9,745 nucleotides of DNA, taken from positions 1 through 9,745 of the forward strand of contig JAOZJV010000091.1 of the NCBI GenBank assembly GCA_029935695.1. The letters are read 5' to 3'. The DNA comes from Candidatus Krumholzibacteriia bacterium (lineage in GTDB: Bacteria; Krumholzibacteriota; Krumholzibacteriia; LZORAL124-64-63). Each line of letters opens with the position of its first letter. The first letter of the stretch is position 1. Under the pieces are notes generated by a model. It was not told the origin of the DNA and ran no database searches. It worked only from the letters and a program-made list of their open reading frames with translations. The position numbers and the translations under genes are program-made. Positions 1 to 6,094 of this stretch are shown piece by piece.

Positions 1-601
1 CCAGGGCCAGTTCCAGATCGGTTTTCTGGTCGGTGAGACTGAGCATGGTTGTCTCGTTCTCTTCCAACTGGCTGAGCAGTTCGGCAAGTTGCAAACTCAA
101 CTCCCGGTTGGCACGGTTGGCTTCGTCGCGAATACCCCCGATCATCGCCTGGGCATTTTCCAGGGCCTGATCTTTCTCCACCATTTGCATGCGGATCAAG
201 CGCAGGTTTTCCTCCAGCTCTTCCTTTTCGCCGGCCAAACGGGCAATGGCCGCGGCCTTGATTTCCAGGTTGTCATCCAGCCGTTGCATCTCATCACTCA
301 AAAGAATGATCTCCATGCGGGCGGTGCGCACAGCGGCTTCCAGGTCGGTGTTGCGCAGGCGCAGGTCCGCCATCACCTGCACGTTGTTTCTGAGGGCTGT
401 TTCACTTTCAGCCTGCAGGCTTCGGCTCAGGCGAATCTGATTGATGAGGTCGGCATTTTTGATGATGACCACCACCATCGTCAGCATGAACACCATCAGA
501 ATAACCGTCATGATATCTGTAAACGACGGCCAGATGGAGGTGTCGGAAGATTGGTTCTGCCTGTTCACTCGCAGGTCGTTGAAGCCACGGAACTGATGCA
601 T
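1..601 (-). CDS. MotB/ZorB-like stator subunit with long coiled coil (partial, 3' end off the left edge)
   Basis: Seen: 200 residues are present; the C-terminus lies beyond base 1. A short polar N-terminus (1-22) leads into one membrane segment (about 27-47) that opens SFTDIMTVILMVFML. The Asp at residue 29 sits where MotB has its ion-binding Asp (motif A-x-A-D-F-M-T). From about residue 50 to the window edge the chain is almost unbroken, charged, Leu-spaced helix typical of a coiled coil, with no OmpA/peptidoglycan-binding domain yet. The ATG lies 2 nt after the stop of the channel gene, with a GGGAG ribosome site inside that gene's end, so translation is probably coupled. Known: in MotB, TolR/ExbD and ZorB such a subunit dimer sits inside an A-subunit pentamer and couples ion flow to rotation. 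Inferred: this is an ion-driven stator partner with a long periplasmic stalk. An OmpA-like domain may follow outside the window. Alternatives are a GldM-like or unclassified envelope motor. Confidence 0.75.
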   Translation of the reverse strand, partial: MHQFRGFNDLRVNRQNQSSDTSIWPSFTDIMTVILMVFMLTMVVVIIKNADLINQIRLSRSLQAESETALRNNVQVMADLRLRNTDLEAAVRTARMEIILLSDEMQRLDDNLEIKAAAIARLAGEKEELEENLRLIRMQMVEKDQALENAQAMIGGIRDEANRANRELSLQLAELLSQLEENETTMLSLTDQKTDLELAL

Positions 602-603
602 GG

Positions 604-1539
604 CTATCTCCCGCCCAGACGGAAGCCTTCAACCAGAACTCTGCGCAATTCATCAAATTGTGATTGCAGCAGGGAGTTTTGTTTTTCCAGGGCAGTCAGC
701 ACTTCTTCGCTCGAATCAGTGGGTTCAGGTTTACGCAGGGCATGTTCGATGCCGCCCAGTCCTTCACGCATTTCACTGACCAGCAATTTGACGTCTTCCA
801 TCAGCTGTTTGGTCTGGTGGTTCACCGCATCGTGTTCATAGGAGAATTCGGGCACCATGTGCACCAATGCAGCCCGCTCCACCTGGCTGAAAACCCAGGT
901 CTGCAGATCCGTCAACCGGTGAAAAAAGAAGGTGAAGAAGAAATAGCAGACGATGGCGGTGGCCGTGGTCGTCAGGGCGGTGTTCATGCCCAGTAGCAGA
1001 AGGCCCATGCCGGCATCTGGAGAAGCGGCCTGCAAGACATCACCGGCACCCACCAGGGCAAAAATCAGGGAACTGACTGTGCCAAACACACCCATCAGAA
1101 TCAGCACGTTGTTCACGAAGCGGGGGAACGACTGGTGCAGGCTTTCTTCGGCCATCATGATGGCGCTGATGGCCCCATGATCCACAGGACCGCCACCGTT
1201 GAAAAGGTCGCGGATGGTCCGGTAACGGTCGGCGATCAAACTGGGTGAGGGCATCGTGTCCAGAATTTCGGCACTCCACTCACCGGCTTGCCGCCGCTGC
1301 ACATACTCGTGGATCTGGTTTTCCTGCAATTGGAAATGACGGATGGCTTTGAATAACTGAAGAGTGCCCAAAAGAAAGAGCACGAAAATGATTCCGTTGA
1401 GCACCAGAGGGCGGAAATCGCCCATGGCCCAGGCCATCACGGTGCCGAATTTGAGGATGAGAACGGCGGTCAGGGTGATGACCGCCAGCAATGAAACAAG
1501 TCCCATCTGATTGAGAATACGTTGACTCTTGCTGGCCAT
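604..1539 (-). CDS. MotA/TolQ/ExbB-family proton channel protein (ZorA-like)
   Basis: The protein has 311 residues. Four membrane segments are visible at about 12-32, 45-65, 140-164 and 178-206. Segments 3 and 4 carry the family signatures: GVFGTVSSLIFAL (about 150-162) matches the G-x-x-G-T pore helix of ExbB/TolQ/MotA, and NTALTTTATAI (about 186-196) matches the Ala/Thr-rich pore helix. A cytoplasmic loop lies at 66-139, and a helical, coiled-coil-like tail at about 240-305. I chose the ATG at 1539 because GAGGAAGGA (1549-1557) stands 9 nt upstream; the frame stays open to 1644 but would overlap the neighbouring gene and has no comparable ribosome site. The MotB-like gene follows after 2 nt. 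Known: this family forms the pentameric ion channel of MotAB, TolQR, ExbBD and ZorAB. Odd: the C-terminal tail is only about 100 residues, far shorter than in Zorya ZorA. The role is unknown; an envelope motor or a defence-type system are both possible. Confidence 0.82.
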   Translation of the reverse strand: MASKSQRILNQMGLVSLLAVITLTAVLILKFGTVMAWAMGDFRPLVLNGIIFVLFLLGTLQLFKAIRHFQLQENQIHEYVQRRQAGEWSAEILDTMPSPSLIADRYRTIRDLFNGGGPVDHGAISAIMMAEESLHQSFPRFVNNVLILMGVFGTVSSLIFALVGAGDVLQAASPDAGMGLLLLGMNTALTTTATAIVCYFFFTFFFHRLTDLQTWVFSQVERAALVHMVPEFSYEHDAVNHQTKQLMEDVKLLVSEMREGLGGIEHALRKPEPTDSSEEVLTALEKQNSLLQSQFDELRRVLVEGFRLGGR

Positions 1540-1625
1540 AGGCGGATGTCCTTCCTCGGGTAAATTGGTTAGCACCAAGGAAAGACAATACGTGAAAACC
1601 GCCAATTGGTTCCAGTAAGAATTGA

Positions 1626-1985
1626 TCAACCGTGCCCGGCGCACCCCTCCTGTGCCGTCATTTCCTGCAATGTTCCTGCTTTCAACGCATCCAGATTTTC
1701 AGCCACGGTAGGTGCCGCAGCTCTGAAAACCTTGCGGCCGGAACGGTTCAGGGCTTCCACTGCGCGTTTGCCCATACCAGCGACAATCATGCAGTCGAAC
1801 ACCTGGTCATCCAGGCGGCCCAGGGGAGTGCAGGCCCCGTGAGAGGAATGGTCGTTCTGGTTGGCAATGGTCACCGGATCGCTGCCATCGTCATCTGCGA
1901 TGGTAAAAAAGGGAGCCGAGCCGAAGTGGCCGTGCAGAGGGGCGTCAAGCCCGGTGTCGGTGGATGTGGGAATGCAGGCGCGCAT
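1626..1985 (-). CDS. NifX/NifB-type dinitrogenase FeMo-cofactor domain protein
   Basis: This 119-residue protein fills a whole Nitro_FeMo-Co domain. Typical family elements are visible: an N-terminal strand MRACIPTS, LHGHFGSAPFF at about 17-27, the H-x-x-H-G-x-C motif at 46-52, MIVAGMGKRAVEAL at about 66-79, and a C-terminal C-A-G-H at 115-118. Cys4, His18, His20, His46, His49, Cys52, Cys65, Cys115 and His118 are possible metal or cluster ligands. The start is supported by GGAGG 6 nt upstream. Known: relatives (NifX, NafY, C-terminal NifB, VnfX and many stand-alone archaeal and bacterial proteins) bind Fe-S or Fe-Mo clusters. No nif gene, Mrp/NBP35-type ATPase or radical-SAM gene is visible nearby, so a nitrogenase role is not supported. 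It is more likely a stand-alone metal-cluster carrier of unknown target. The channel gene begins 86 nt downstream with no terminator seen between them, so the two may be co-transcribed. Confidence 0.85.
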   Translation of the reverse strand: MRACIPTSTDTGLDAPLHGHFGSAPFFTIADDDGSDPVTIANQNDHSSHGACTPLGRLDDQVFDCMIVAGMGKRAVEALNRSGRKVFRAAAPTVAENLDALKAGTLQEMTAQEGCAGHG

Positions 1986-2011
1986 GGTTGTCCTCCGGGG
2001 AACAGGTTCTG

Positions 2012-2017
2012 AGTATA
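2012..2017 (-). promoter_or_regulatory. Candidate -10 box for the NifX-like gene
   Basis: Reading the minus strand, TATACT matches five of six bases of a sigma-70 -10 box and lies 26 nt before the ATG, after the terminator of the upstream gene. No good -35 box is visible at the usual spacing, so this is only a weak candidate. Confidence 0.2.
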
Positions 2018-2073
2018 AGTTCAAAACTAAGAGGACTCTGGCGTGTGGGCAAGGGAAGTTAAATAGAATCCCC

Positions 2074-2109
2074 AAAAAAGAAATAGCCGGGACAGGCCCG
2101 GCCATTTCT
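2074..2109 (-). terminator. Rho-independent terminator after the chalcone-isomerase-like gene
   Basis: On the minus strand a 13-bp stem (2079-2091 with 2097-2109, one G-U pair) closes a 5-nt loop and is followed directly by six T residues (2079-2074). It starts 12 nt after the stop codon at 2122. It should isolate this gene from the NifX-like gene downstream. Confidence 0.9.
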
Positions 2110-2121
2110 CCAAAAACTGAT

Positions 2122-2718
2122 CTACTTGAAAGCAGCGACCAGATTATCCCGCATGTCTTCATTGGCTGGTTTGGCGCCAAACCAAACGGTCCACAGAGCC
2201 TTCATGAACGCCACATTATCGATAACGCCCAGTTCGGTGCCGTTCAGGCTGGTTTTCAAACCTTCGGCAGGGCAGAACCCAAAGATGATCCGGTCACCCT
2301 CTTCAGCATCGGCGGTGAAATAGGCCAGGAAAGTATCCATGTCGCTCTGGAAAGCGCTCATGTCATCATAGTTGTCCTCAATGACCTCACTGAAGGCATT
2401 CTTCAGTTTTTTATTGCTGAAACCACGGGTCAAATCCATCTGCAGCATTTTGGGCTCTTCGAGGTTGAGCAGGCCGGCTGCTTTGTCTTCTCCCAGGCTG
2501 ACGCCTTTTTTCACGTAGGAGACGATGGTGTAGACATCAACCTTCAAAAAGGTTTTTTCGCGCAGGGCCACACCGGTGACCACCATGTCGGTTCCGTTGA
2601 CGGTGATGGCATCTTCATAGACGGTCTCGGTGTCAGGCTCGGTGATGGCCAGGGCCGTCAGGGGGATGGCGATCAGGAGCAGAAGAAGGGCACCTGTCAC
2701 ATTTTTCAAATTGAACAT
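2122..2718 (-). CDS. Exported chalcone isomerase-like domain protein
   Basis: The protein has 198 residues from the chosen start. A Sec signal peptide spans about 1-24 (hydrophobic run ending T-A-L-A), followed by an acidic linker. The body fits the bacterial chalcone-isomerase-like family (Chalcone_3 type): ALREKTFLKVDVYTIVSYV at about 51-69, MDLTRGFSNKKLKNAF at about 94-109, and a conserved end with GDRIIFGFCPAEG, LNGTELGVI and an F-x-x-A-L-W-x-x-W-F-G-x-K-P-like block at about 171-184. Known: bacterial members are mostly exported or periplasmic proteins of unknown function; the fold resembles plant chalcone isomerase and fatty-acid-binding relatives, and isomerase activity should not be assumed. 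Start choice: the ATG at 2718 has AAGG about 9 nt upstream; an in-frame ATG at 2727 abuts that same AAGG and so lacks proper spacing. The gene appears to be monocistronic, with its own terminator at 2074-2109. Confidence 0.82.
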   Translation of the reverse strand: MFNLKNVTGALLLLLIAIPLTALAITEPDTETVYEDAITVNGTDMVVTGVALREKTFLKVDVYTIVSYVKKGVSLGEDKAAGLLNLEEPKMLQMDLTRGFSNKKLKNAFSEVIEDNYDDMSAFQSDMDTFLAYFTADAEEGDRIIFGFCPAEGLKTSLNGTELGVIDNVAFMKALWTVWFGAKPANEDMRDNLVAAFK

Positions 2719-2795
2719 TGGGCACATCCTTATCGGGGGTGATTGTCTTAAGCAAGACTATTGCTGGAATCTCTTGGAGACGTTGAATTGAAAAC

Positions 2796-2824
2796 ACACT
2801 ACCACGGGTTTGGTCAGTGGTCAA
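2796..2824 (-). promoter_or_regulatory. Candidate promoter for the chalcone-isomerase-like gene
   Basis: Reading the minus strand, TTGACC (five of six bases of a -35 box) and TAGTGT (three of six of a -10 box) are 17 nt apart. They overlap the candidate plus-strand promoter at 2810-2837. The -10 box is weak, so confidence is low. Confidence 0.25.
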
Positions 2825-2837
2825 ACTCCACTATGAT
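2810..2837 (+). promoter_or_regulatory. Candidate promoter for the FGE-fold/sulfatase operon
   Basis: TTGGTC (three of six bases) and TATGAT (five of six) are 16 nt apart, about 75 nt before the ATG at 2914. A weaker alternative is TTGACG at 2858 with TAGCCT at 2881 (17-nt spacer). An interrupted inverted repeat GTTTG-N9-CAAAC (2808-2826) covers the -35 box and could be an operator. The remainder of the 195-nt divergent gap (2719-2913) shows no gene. Confidence 0.28.
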
Positions 2838-2913
2838 GGGTTGGTTCCAGCCTTAGCTTGACGCCTGCCAGGGCCCACGCTAGCCTGCGGGCAACCAGGG
2901 AGAAAAATCCGGA

Positions 2914-3777
2914 ATGATTCCAGGAAAGAAATCAAAACAAATGCTTTGGATGTTTTTGTGCCTGTTGCCCGGCTTGTTGCAGGTGCAGGCCAAGGCGGAA
3001 ATCCCTTCCTATGACATGGTGCGCATCAAAGCCGGAACCTTCATGATGGGCAGTCCTCAAAACGAAACTTTGGGCCGGGATGACGAACAGCTTCATCGAG
3101 TGGTCCTGACCCGCGATTTCTTCATGGGCCGGTATGAAGTGACCCAGGCTTTTTATCAGGAAATCATGGGCTCCAATCCCAGTTACAACCACGTGTGCCC
3201 CACCTGCCCCGTGGAAATGATCAGTTGGCGGGATGCTGTTCTGTTCTGCAATGTCGTCTCGCGCAAAGCAGGCCTGCGGGCCGCTTACCAAATTCATGGA
3301 GCCCGCATCACTCTGGATCTGGATGCTCCCGGCTACCGTTTGCCCACCGAAGCGGAGTGGGAATATGCCTGCCGGGCGGGCACCCGGACCATCTTCCCCC
3401 ATGGCAATTGCATCACCACGGACGAAGCCAACATCAACGGGTATCGCCCACAACCCGGCTGCTCTTCGGGACTCAACCGGGCAGAGACAATTCCGGTGGG
3501 AAGTTTTGCGCCCAATGGTTGGGGGCTTTACGACATGGTCGGCAACATCAATGAATTTTGCTGGGACTGGTATGCCTTTTTTACCGCGAAGGACGAAGTT
3601 GATCCTTTGGGTGGCCCTCCTGGTGAGCACCGGGTTTTTCGCGGGGGTGCTTTCAATAATTATCCCGCCAACTGCCACAGCGCATCACGCCAGAAGAGGG
3701 AACCGGATACGGCGTTGGATATGGTGGGCCTGCGGATGGTTCGCACCGCCGAAGCTGCAAAGAAGGCTGCTCCATGA
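2914..3777 (+). CDS. Exported SUMF1/formylglycine-generating-enzyme-fold protein, probably not a canonical FGE
   Basis: The protein has 287 residues. A signal peptide is visible (basic start, hydrophobic 10-22, ending near Ala28). The FGE-sulfatase fold then covers almost everything: IKAGTFMMGS (38-47), YEVTQAFY (74-81), a CPTCPVEMISWRDAVLFC block (95-112), YRLPTEAEWEYACRAG (141-156), NGWGLYDMVGN (201-211), RVFRGGAF (240-247) and GLRMVRT (272-278). Aerobic FGE needs two cysteines five residues apart after R-G-G-S. Here the first position is Asn249 and only the second, Cys254, remains (N-N-Y-P-A-N-C). Known: Cys-deficient SUMF1-domain proteins are common and do many other things. The stop overlaps the sulfatase ATG (ATGA), so the pair is translationally coupled. 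AGGGAG at 2897 precedes the start by 11 nt. Inferred: a sulfatase accessory or substrate-binding partner, or an atypical activator. The fold call is firm; the function is open. Confidence 0.88.
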   Translation: MIPGKKSKQMLWMFLCLLPGLLQVQAKAEIPSYDMVRIKAGTFMMGSPQNETLGRDDEQLHRVVLTRDFFMGRYEVTQAFYQEIMGSNPSYNHVCPTCPVEMISWRDAVLFCNVVSRKAGLRAAYQIHGARITLDLDAPGYRLPTEAEWEYACRAGTRTIFPHGNCITTDEANINGYRPQPGCSSGLNRAETIPVGSFAPNGWGLYDMVGNINEFCWDWYAFFTAKDEVDPLGGPPGEHRVFRGGAFNNYPANCHSASRQKREPDTALDMVGLRMVRTAEAAKKAAP

Positions 3778-5096
3778 GAACCTGGTTTGTTCTATTCTTG
3801 GCCCTGCTGGGTGTGCTTTCTGGCTGTGGCGGCAAGGATGATGACCGTCCCAACATCATCGTGATCATTACTGATGATCATCGCCATGATTTTCTCGGTT
3901 CCGTCAGCCCTGAAACTGTGCAAACACCCCATCTGGATCGTCTGGCTGCCGAAGGTATTCGTTACAGCAACGCCTTTGTGACCACTTCGTTGTGCAGCCC
4001 GGCCCGGGCCACGTATCTGACGGGAGTTCACGCCCACACACACCAGGTGGTGGTGAACGAAGACATGGACCTTCGACCGGCCACACCCACCATCGCCCAA
4101 CTTCTGCAAAAAGAAGGTTACAAAACGGCCTTTATTGGCAAATGGCACATGGCCCGGCGCTCCACCGCCCGTCCGGGGTTTGACCATTGGGTTAGTTTTC
4201 ACGGGCAGGGTGAGTATTTCACCAATACTCTCAACGTGAACGGTCAATGGGAACTGTGCAAAAACTACATCACTGATGAGTTGACCGACCGGGCTATTTC
4301 CTATGTGAAGACTTCCGGGGATCAACCCTTTCTGATGTTCCTGAGCCACAAAGCCGTGCACGAACCATTCGAACCAGCCAAGAGAGATACGGCACGGTTT
4401 GCGGGCCTGACAGTGCCGCAGTTTGATCATTCCGGAGGCACGCGGGACAAAGCTCCCTGGAAAGAAAACCGGCAGCAGGGAAGCGGTGGGCAACGAATTC
4501 AGCGCTACCGCCAGACCCTGTCCTCGGTGGACGATAATCTGGGGCGATTAATGGCTTCACTCCAGGAGCAGGGCATTCTGGATGACACCGTCATTATTTA
4601 CGCCGGGGATAACGGATATATGCTGGGAGAACACGGCGGGCTGTGGGATAAACGGGCAGCCTTCGAGCCGTCTATTAGAGTGCCGCTGATTATGCGGTAT
4701 CCCGCCAGGGCAAAAGCCGGTGGCGTGCAGCAGAACATGGTATTGAACCTGGACCTGGTGCCTACTTTGCTGGATTTGGCCGGGGCTGAAGTGAGTCCTT
4801 TGTTGCAGGGCCGCAGCTGGCTGGAAGAGGGCCCTGGCCGCGATAGTTTTCTCTACGAATATTTTGCATCTGAGGGGAAAGTGCCCACCTGCCTTGCCGT
4901 GCGCACCAGGCGCTGGAAATTGGTGACCTTCCCCCAAAACCCGGAATTTGAAGCTGAATTGTTTGACCTTCAGGCTGACCCGGAAGAGACCACCAATCTT
5001 GCTGGCGATCCGCTCTACGCTGAAACCCTGGACCGTCTGCACACGGAACTGGAACAGCGGAAAAAGGACACTCACTTTAGCTGGCCAAAGTACTAA
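3774..5096 (+). CDS. Type I (formylglycine) sulfatase, lipoprotein
   Basis: The protein has 440 residues. A signal peptide ends in the lipobox L-S-G-C, giving lipidated Cys18. The alkaline-phosphatase-superfamily sulfatase fold is complete: PNIIVIITDDHRHDFLG (27-43) with metal ligands Asp34 and Asp35; the formylglycine motif C-S-P-A-R at 74-78; GKWHMA (122-127) with Lys123 and His125; HKAVHEPF (192-199) with the likely active-site His196; YAGDNGYMLGEHGG (276-289) with ligands Asp279 and Asn280; and Lys293 in WDKR. The C-terminal subdomain has LFDLQADPEETTNLAGDP (396-413), as usual. Role: hydrolysis of a sulfate ester after Cys74 is converted to formylglycine, probably on a sulfated glycan at the cell envelope. 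The motifs recall GlcNAc-6-sulfatase-type S1 enzymes, but the substrate cannot be read from sequence. The start overlaps the FGE-fold gene by 4 nt, and the stop overlaps that of the convergent thioesterase gene. Confidence 0.95.
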   Translation: MRTWFVLFLALLGVLSGCGGKDDDRPNIIVIITDDHRHDFLGSVSPETVQTPHLDRLAAEGIRYSNAFVTTSLCSPARATYLTGVHAHTHQVVVNEDMDLRPATPTIAQLLQKEGYKTAFIGKWHMARRSTARPGFDHWVSFHGQGEYFTNTLNVNGQWELCKNYITDELTDRAISYVKTSGDQPFLMFLSHKAVHEPFEPAKRDTARFAGLTVPQFDHSGGTRDKAPWKENRQQGSGGQRIQRYRQTLSSVDDNLGRLMASLQEQGILDDTVIIYAGDNGYMLGEHGGLWDKRAAFEPSIRVPLIMRYPARAKAGGVQQNMVLNLDLVPTLLDLAGAEVSPLLQGRSWLEEGPGRDSFLYEYFASEGKVPTCLAVRTRRWKLVTFPQNPEFEAELFDLQADPEETTNLAGDPLYAETLDRLHTELEQRKKDTHFSWPKY

Positions 5097-5473
5097 TCTT
5101 CCCGGGGTACCGGAATTTTCTTTCCTTCCTTGTCCACATTCACAAAAGTGATTTGCGCGCTGGTCACCGGCACGGTCTCTCCACCATCACGCTGGGTCGA
5201 TTCCACGCACACCTGGATGGTGATGGACGTATTGCCGCGCCGCACAACATCAGTATAAAAACTGACAAGTTCGCCCACTTTTACCGGCTGATGAAATTCC
5301 ACTTTGTCCATGGCCACGGTGGCCACCTGCTTGCAGCCGGCGCGGATGGCGGCCACAGCTCCGGCCTGATCAATGTGGCTGAGAATAACTCCGCCGAAGA
5401 TGGTGCCGTGGTAGTTCGTATCGCGGGGCATCATCAGCACGCGGATGGCGGCGTCGCGGTGTTTCTCACTCAT
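5093..5473 (-). CDS. Hotdog-fold acyl-CoA thioesterase, YciA/BACH type
   Basis: This 126-residue single-domain hotdog protein has the usual length for the family. MPRDTNYHGTIFGGVILSHI (15-34) matches the M-P-x-D-x-N-x-x-G-x-x-F-G-G signature of YciA/acyl-CoA hydrolases, and Asp35 (SHIDQAG) is the expected catalytic acid. VEFHQPVKVGELVSFY (58-73) and the NTSITIQVCVE strand (81-91) complete the hotdog sheet. There is no signal peptide, so it is cytosolic. It would hydrolyse acyl-CoA to free acid and CoA; the chain-length preference is unknown. The start has GGAAGAG about 10 nt upstream. It is transcribed towards the sulfatase gene and the two stop codons share bases (5093-5096); no terminator is seen between them. 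Divergent to the next gene across 71 nt. Confidence 0.9.
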   Translation of the reverse strand: MSEKHRDAAIRVLMMPRDTNYHGTIFGGVILSHIDQAGAVAAIRAGCKQVATVAMDKVEFHQPVKVGELVSFYTDVVRRGNTSITIQVCVESTQRDGGETVPVTSAQITFVNVDKEGKKIPVPRED

Positions 5474-5544
5474 CAGGAACTCTCTTCCGAGGCTGGGTTC
5501 TGGTGATTTCTATTTCAGCTGTTATTCTAAGGGGGATAAGCGTG

Positions 5545-6078
5545 ATGGCAACCGACATTTTCTCTGGAGATTTCATGCCCGATCAGAGCCCCAAATTTCC
5601 CACTACCGACCGCCGTGATGCCCTGGAATTGGCCCAAACTGCCAAGGCCCGGTTCGAAACCACGGAGTTGGCCGCAGAAAAATACGGTTTGGATCCTGAG
5701 CGGGTCAAAAATCTGGGTGATCAAATGCTGGATGGCATCCACCGTGGACCCCAGCAGGAGACTGTGCTGTGGGTGCTGGAAATTGCCCTGGCCATGATCA
5801 CCGCCGTCATGGCTGTGAACCGTGAACCGCTTCCGGTGGCCCAGCAGGTTGATGCGGCCAGCTATGCCATGAGTGTATTGCGGGATATGGCTGTTGACGC
5901 TGCTGCCAAAGGTTTGGATTGGTCACAGTTGGAAGGTGCCGCGGCTGATGCTCTGCGCAAGGCCGATGAAACCGACCACACCAACGCCGAAGCTTATTGG
6001 GCACTGAACCGCGCCACGGCTCAGTTGGAGCTGGCCTGGGCCCGGGATATGGCCGGGGGCAATACACCGGGCCAGTGA
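5545..6078 (+). CDS. Hypothetical helical protein
   Basis: Not recognised. The 177-residue protein appears almost wholly alpha-helical: an acidic, Ala-rich amphipathic N-terminal half (DALELAQTAKARF, ELAAEKYGLDPERVKNL), then a hydrophobic helix at about 74-91 (VLWVLEIALAMITAVMAV) that is either membrane-inserted or a buried helix, then more Ala-rich helix (about 102-170) with a charged end. No signal peptide, cysteine or metal motif is visible. Start: the ATG at 5545 has AAGGGGG nine nt upstream. The frame is open to an ATG at 5503, which lacks a ribosome site, and the ATG at 5575 has GGAGA nearby and cannot be excluded. It stands alone between divergent and convergent neighbours. The codon pattern resembles that of the flanking genes. 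Confidence 0.72.
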   Translation: MATDIFSGDFMPDQSPKFPTTDRRDALELAQTAKARFETTELAAEKYGLDPERVKNLGDQMLDGIHRGPQQETVLWVLEIALAMITAVMAVNREPLPVAQQVDAASYAMSVLRDMAVDAAAKGLDWSQLEGAAADALRKADETDHTNAEAYWALNRATAQLELAWARDMAGGNTPGQ

Positions 6079-6094
6079 TGCGGTTTAAGAGAAT

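Noticed and set aside
89..841. A 250-codon plus-strand open frame
   Set aside because: It crosses the junction of the two channel/stalk genes in antisense and has no protein features; the minus-strand pair explains the region.
1..1539. Calling the channel/stalk pair a Zorya defence system outright
   Set aside because: No zorC, zorD or zorE is in view, the A-subunit tail is short and the B subunit shows no OmpA domain in the window. The likeness is to the wider MotA/TolQ superfamily.
1563..1611. Direct repeat AATTGGTT (1563-1570 and 1604-1611) in the 86-nt gap before the channel gene
   Set aside because: Eight bases twice in an AT-rich gap is not enough to claim a binding site.
1861..2742. 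A 293-codon plus-strand open frame opposite the chalcone-isomerase-like gene and the NifX start
   Set aside because: It lies antisense to genes with clear family motifs, a signal peptide and ribosome sites, runs through the terminator hairpin, and its protein has no recognisable features.
2873..2892. Small GC hairpin in the leader of the FGE-fold gene
   Set aside because: Only about six base pairs with a bulge and no T-run or known riboswitch shape; likely chance in GC-rich sequence.
2932..3678. A 248-codon minus-strand open frame
   Set aside because: Antisense shadow of the FGE-fold gene, which has unmistakable motifs in the plus frame.
3792..4493. A 233-codon minus-strand open frame
   Set aside because: Antisense shadow of the sulfatase; it has no ribosome site and a composition typical of a complement frame.
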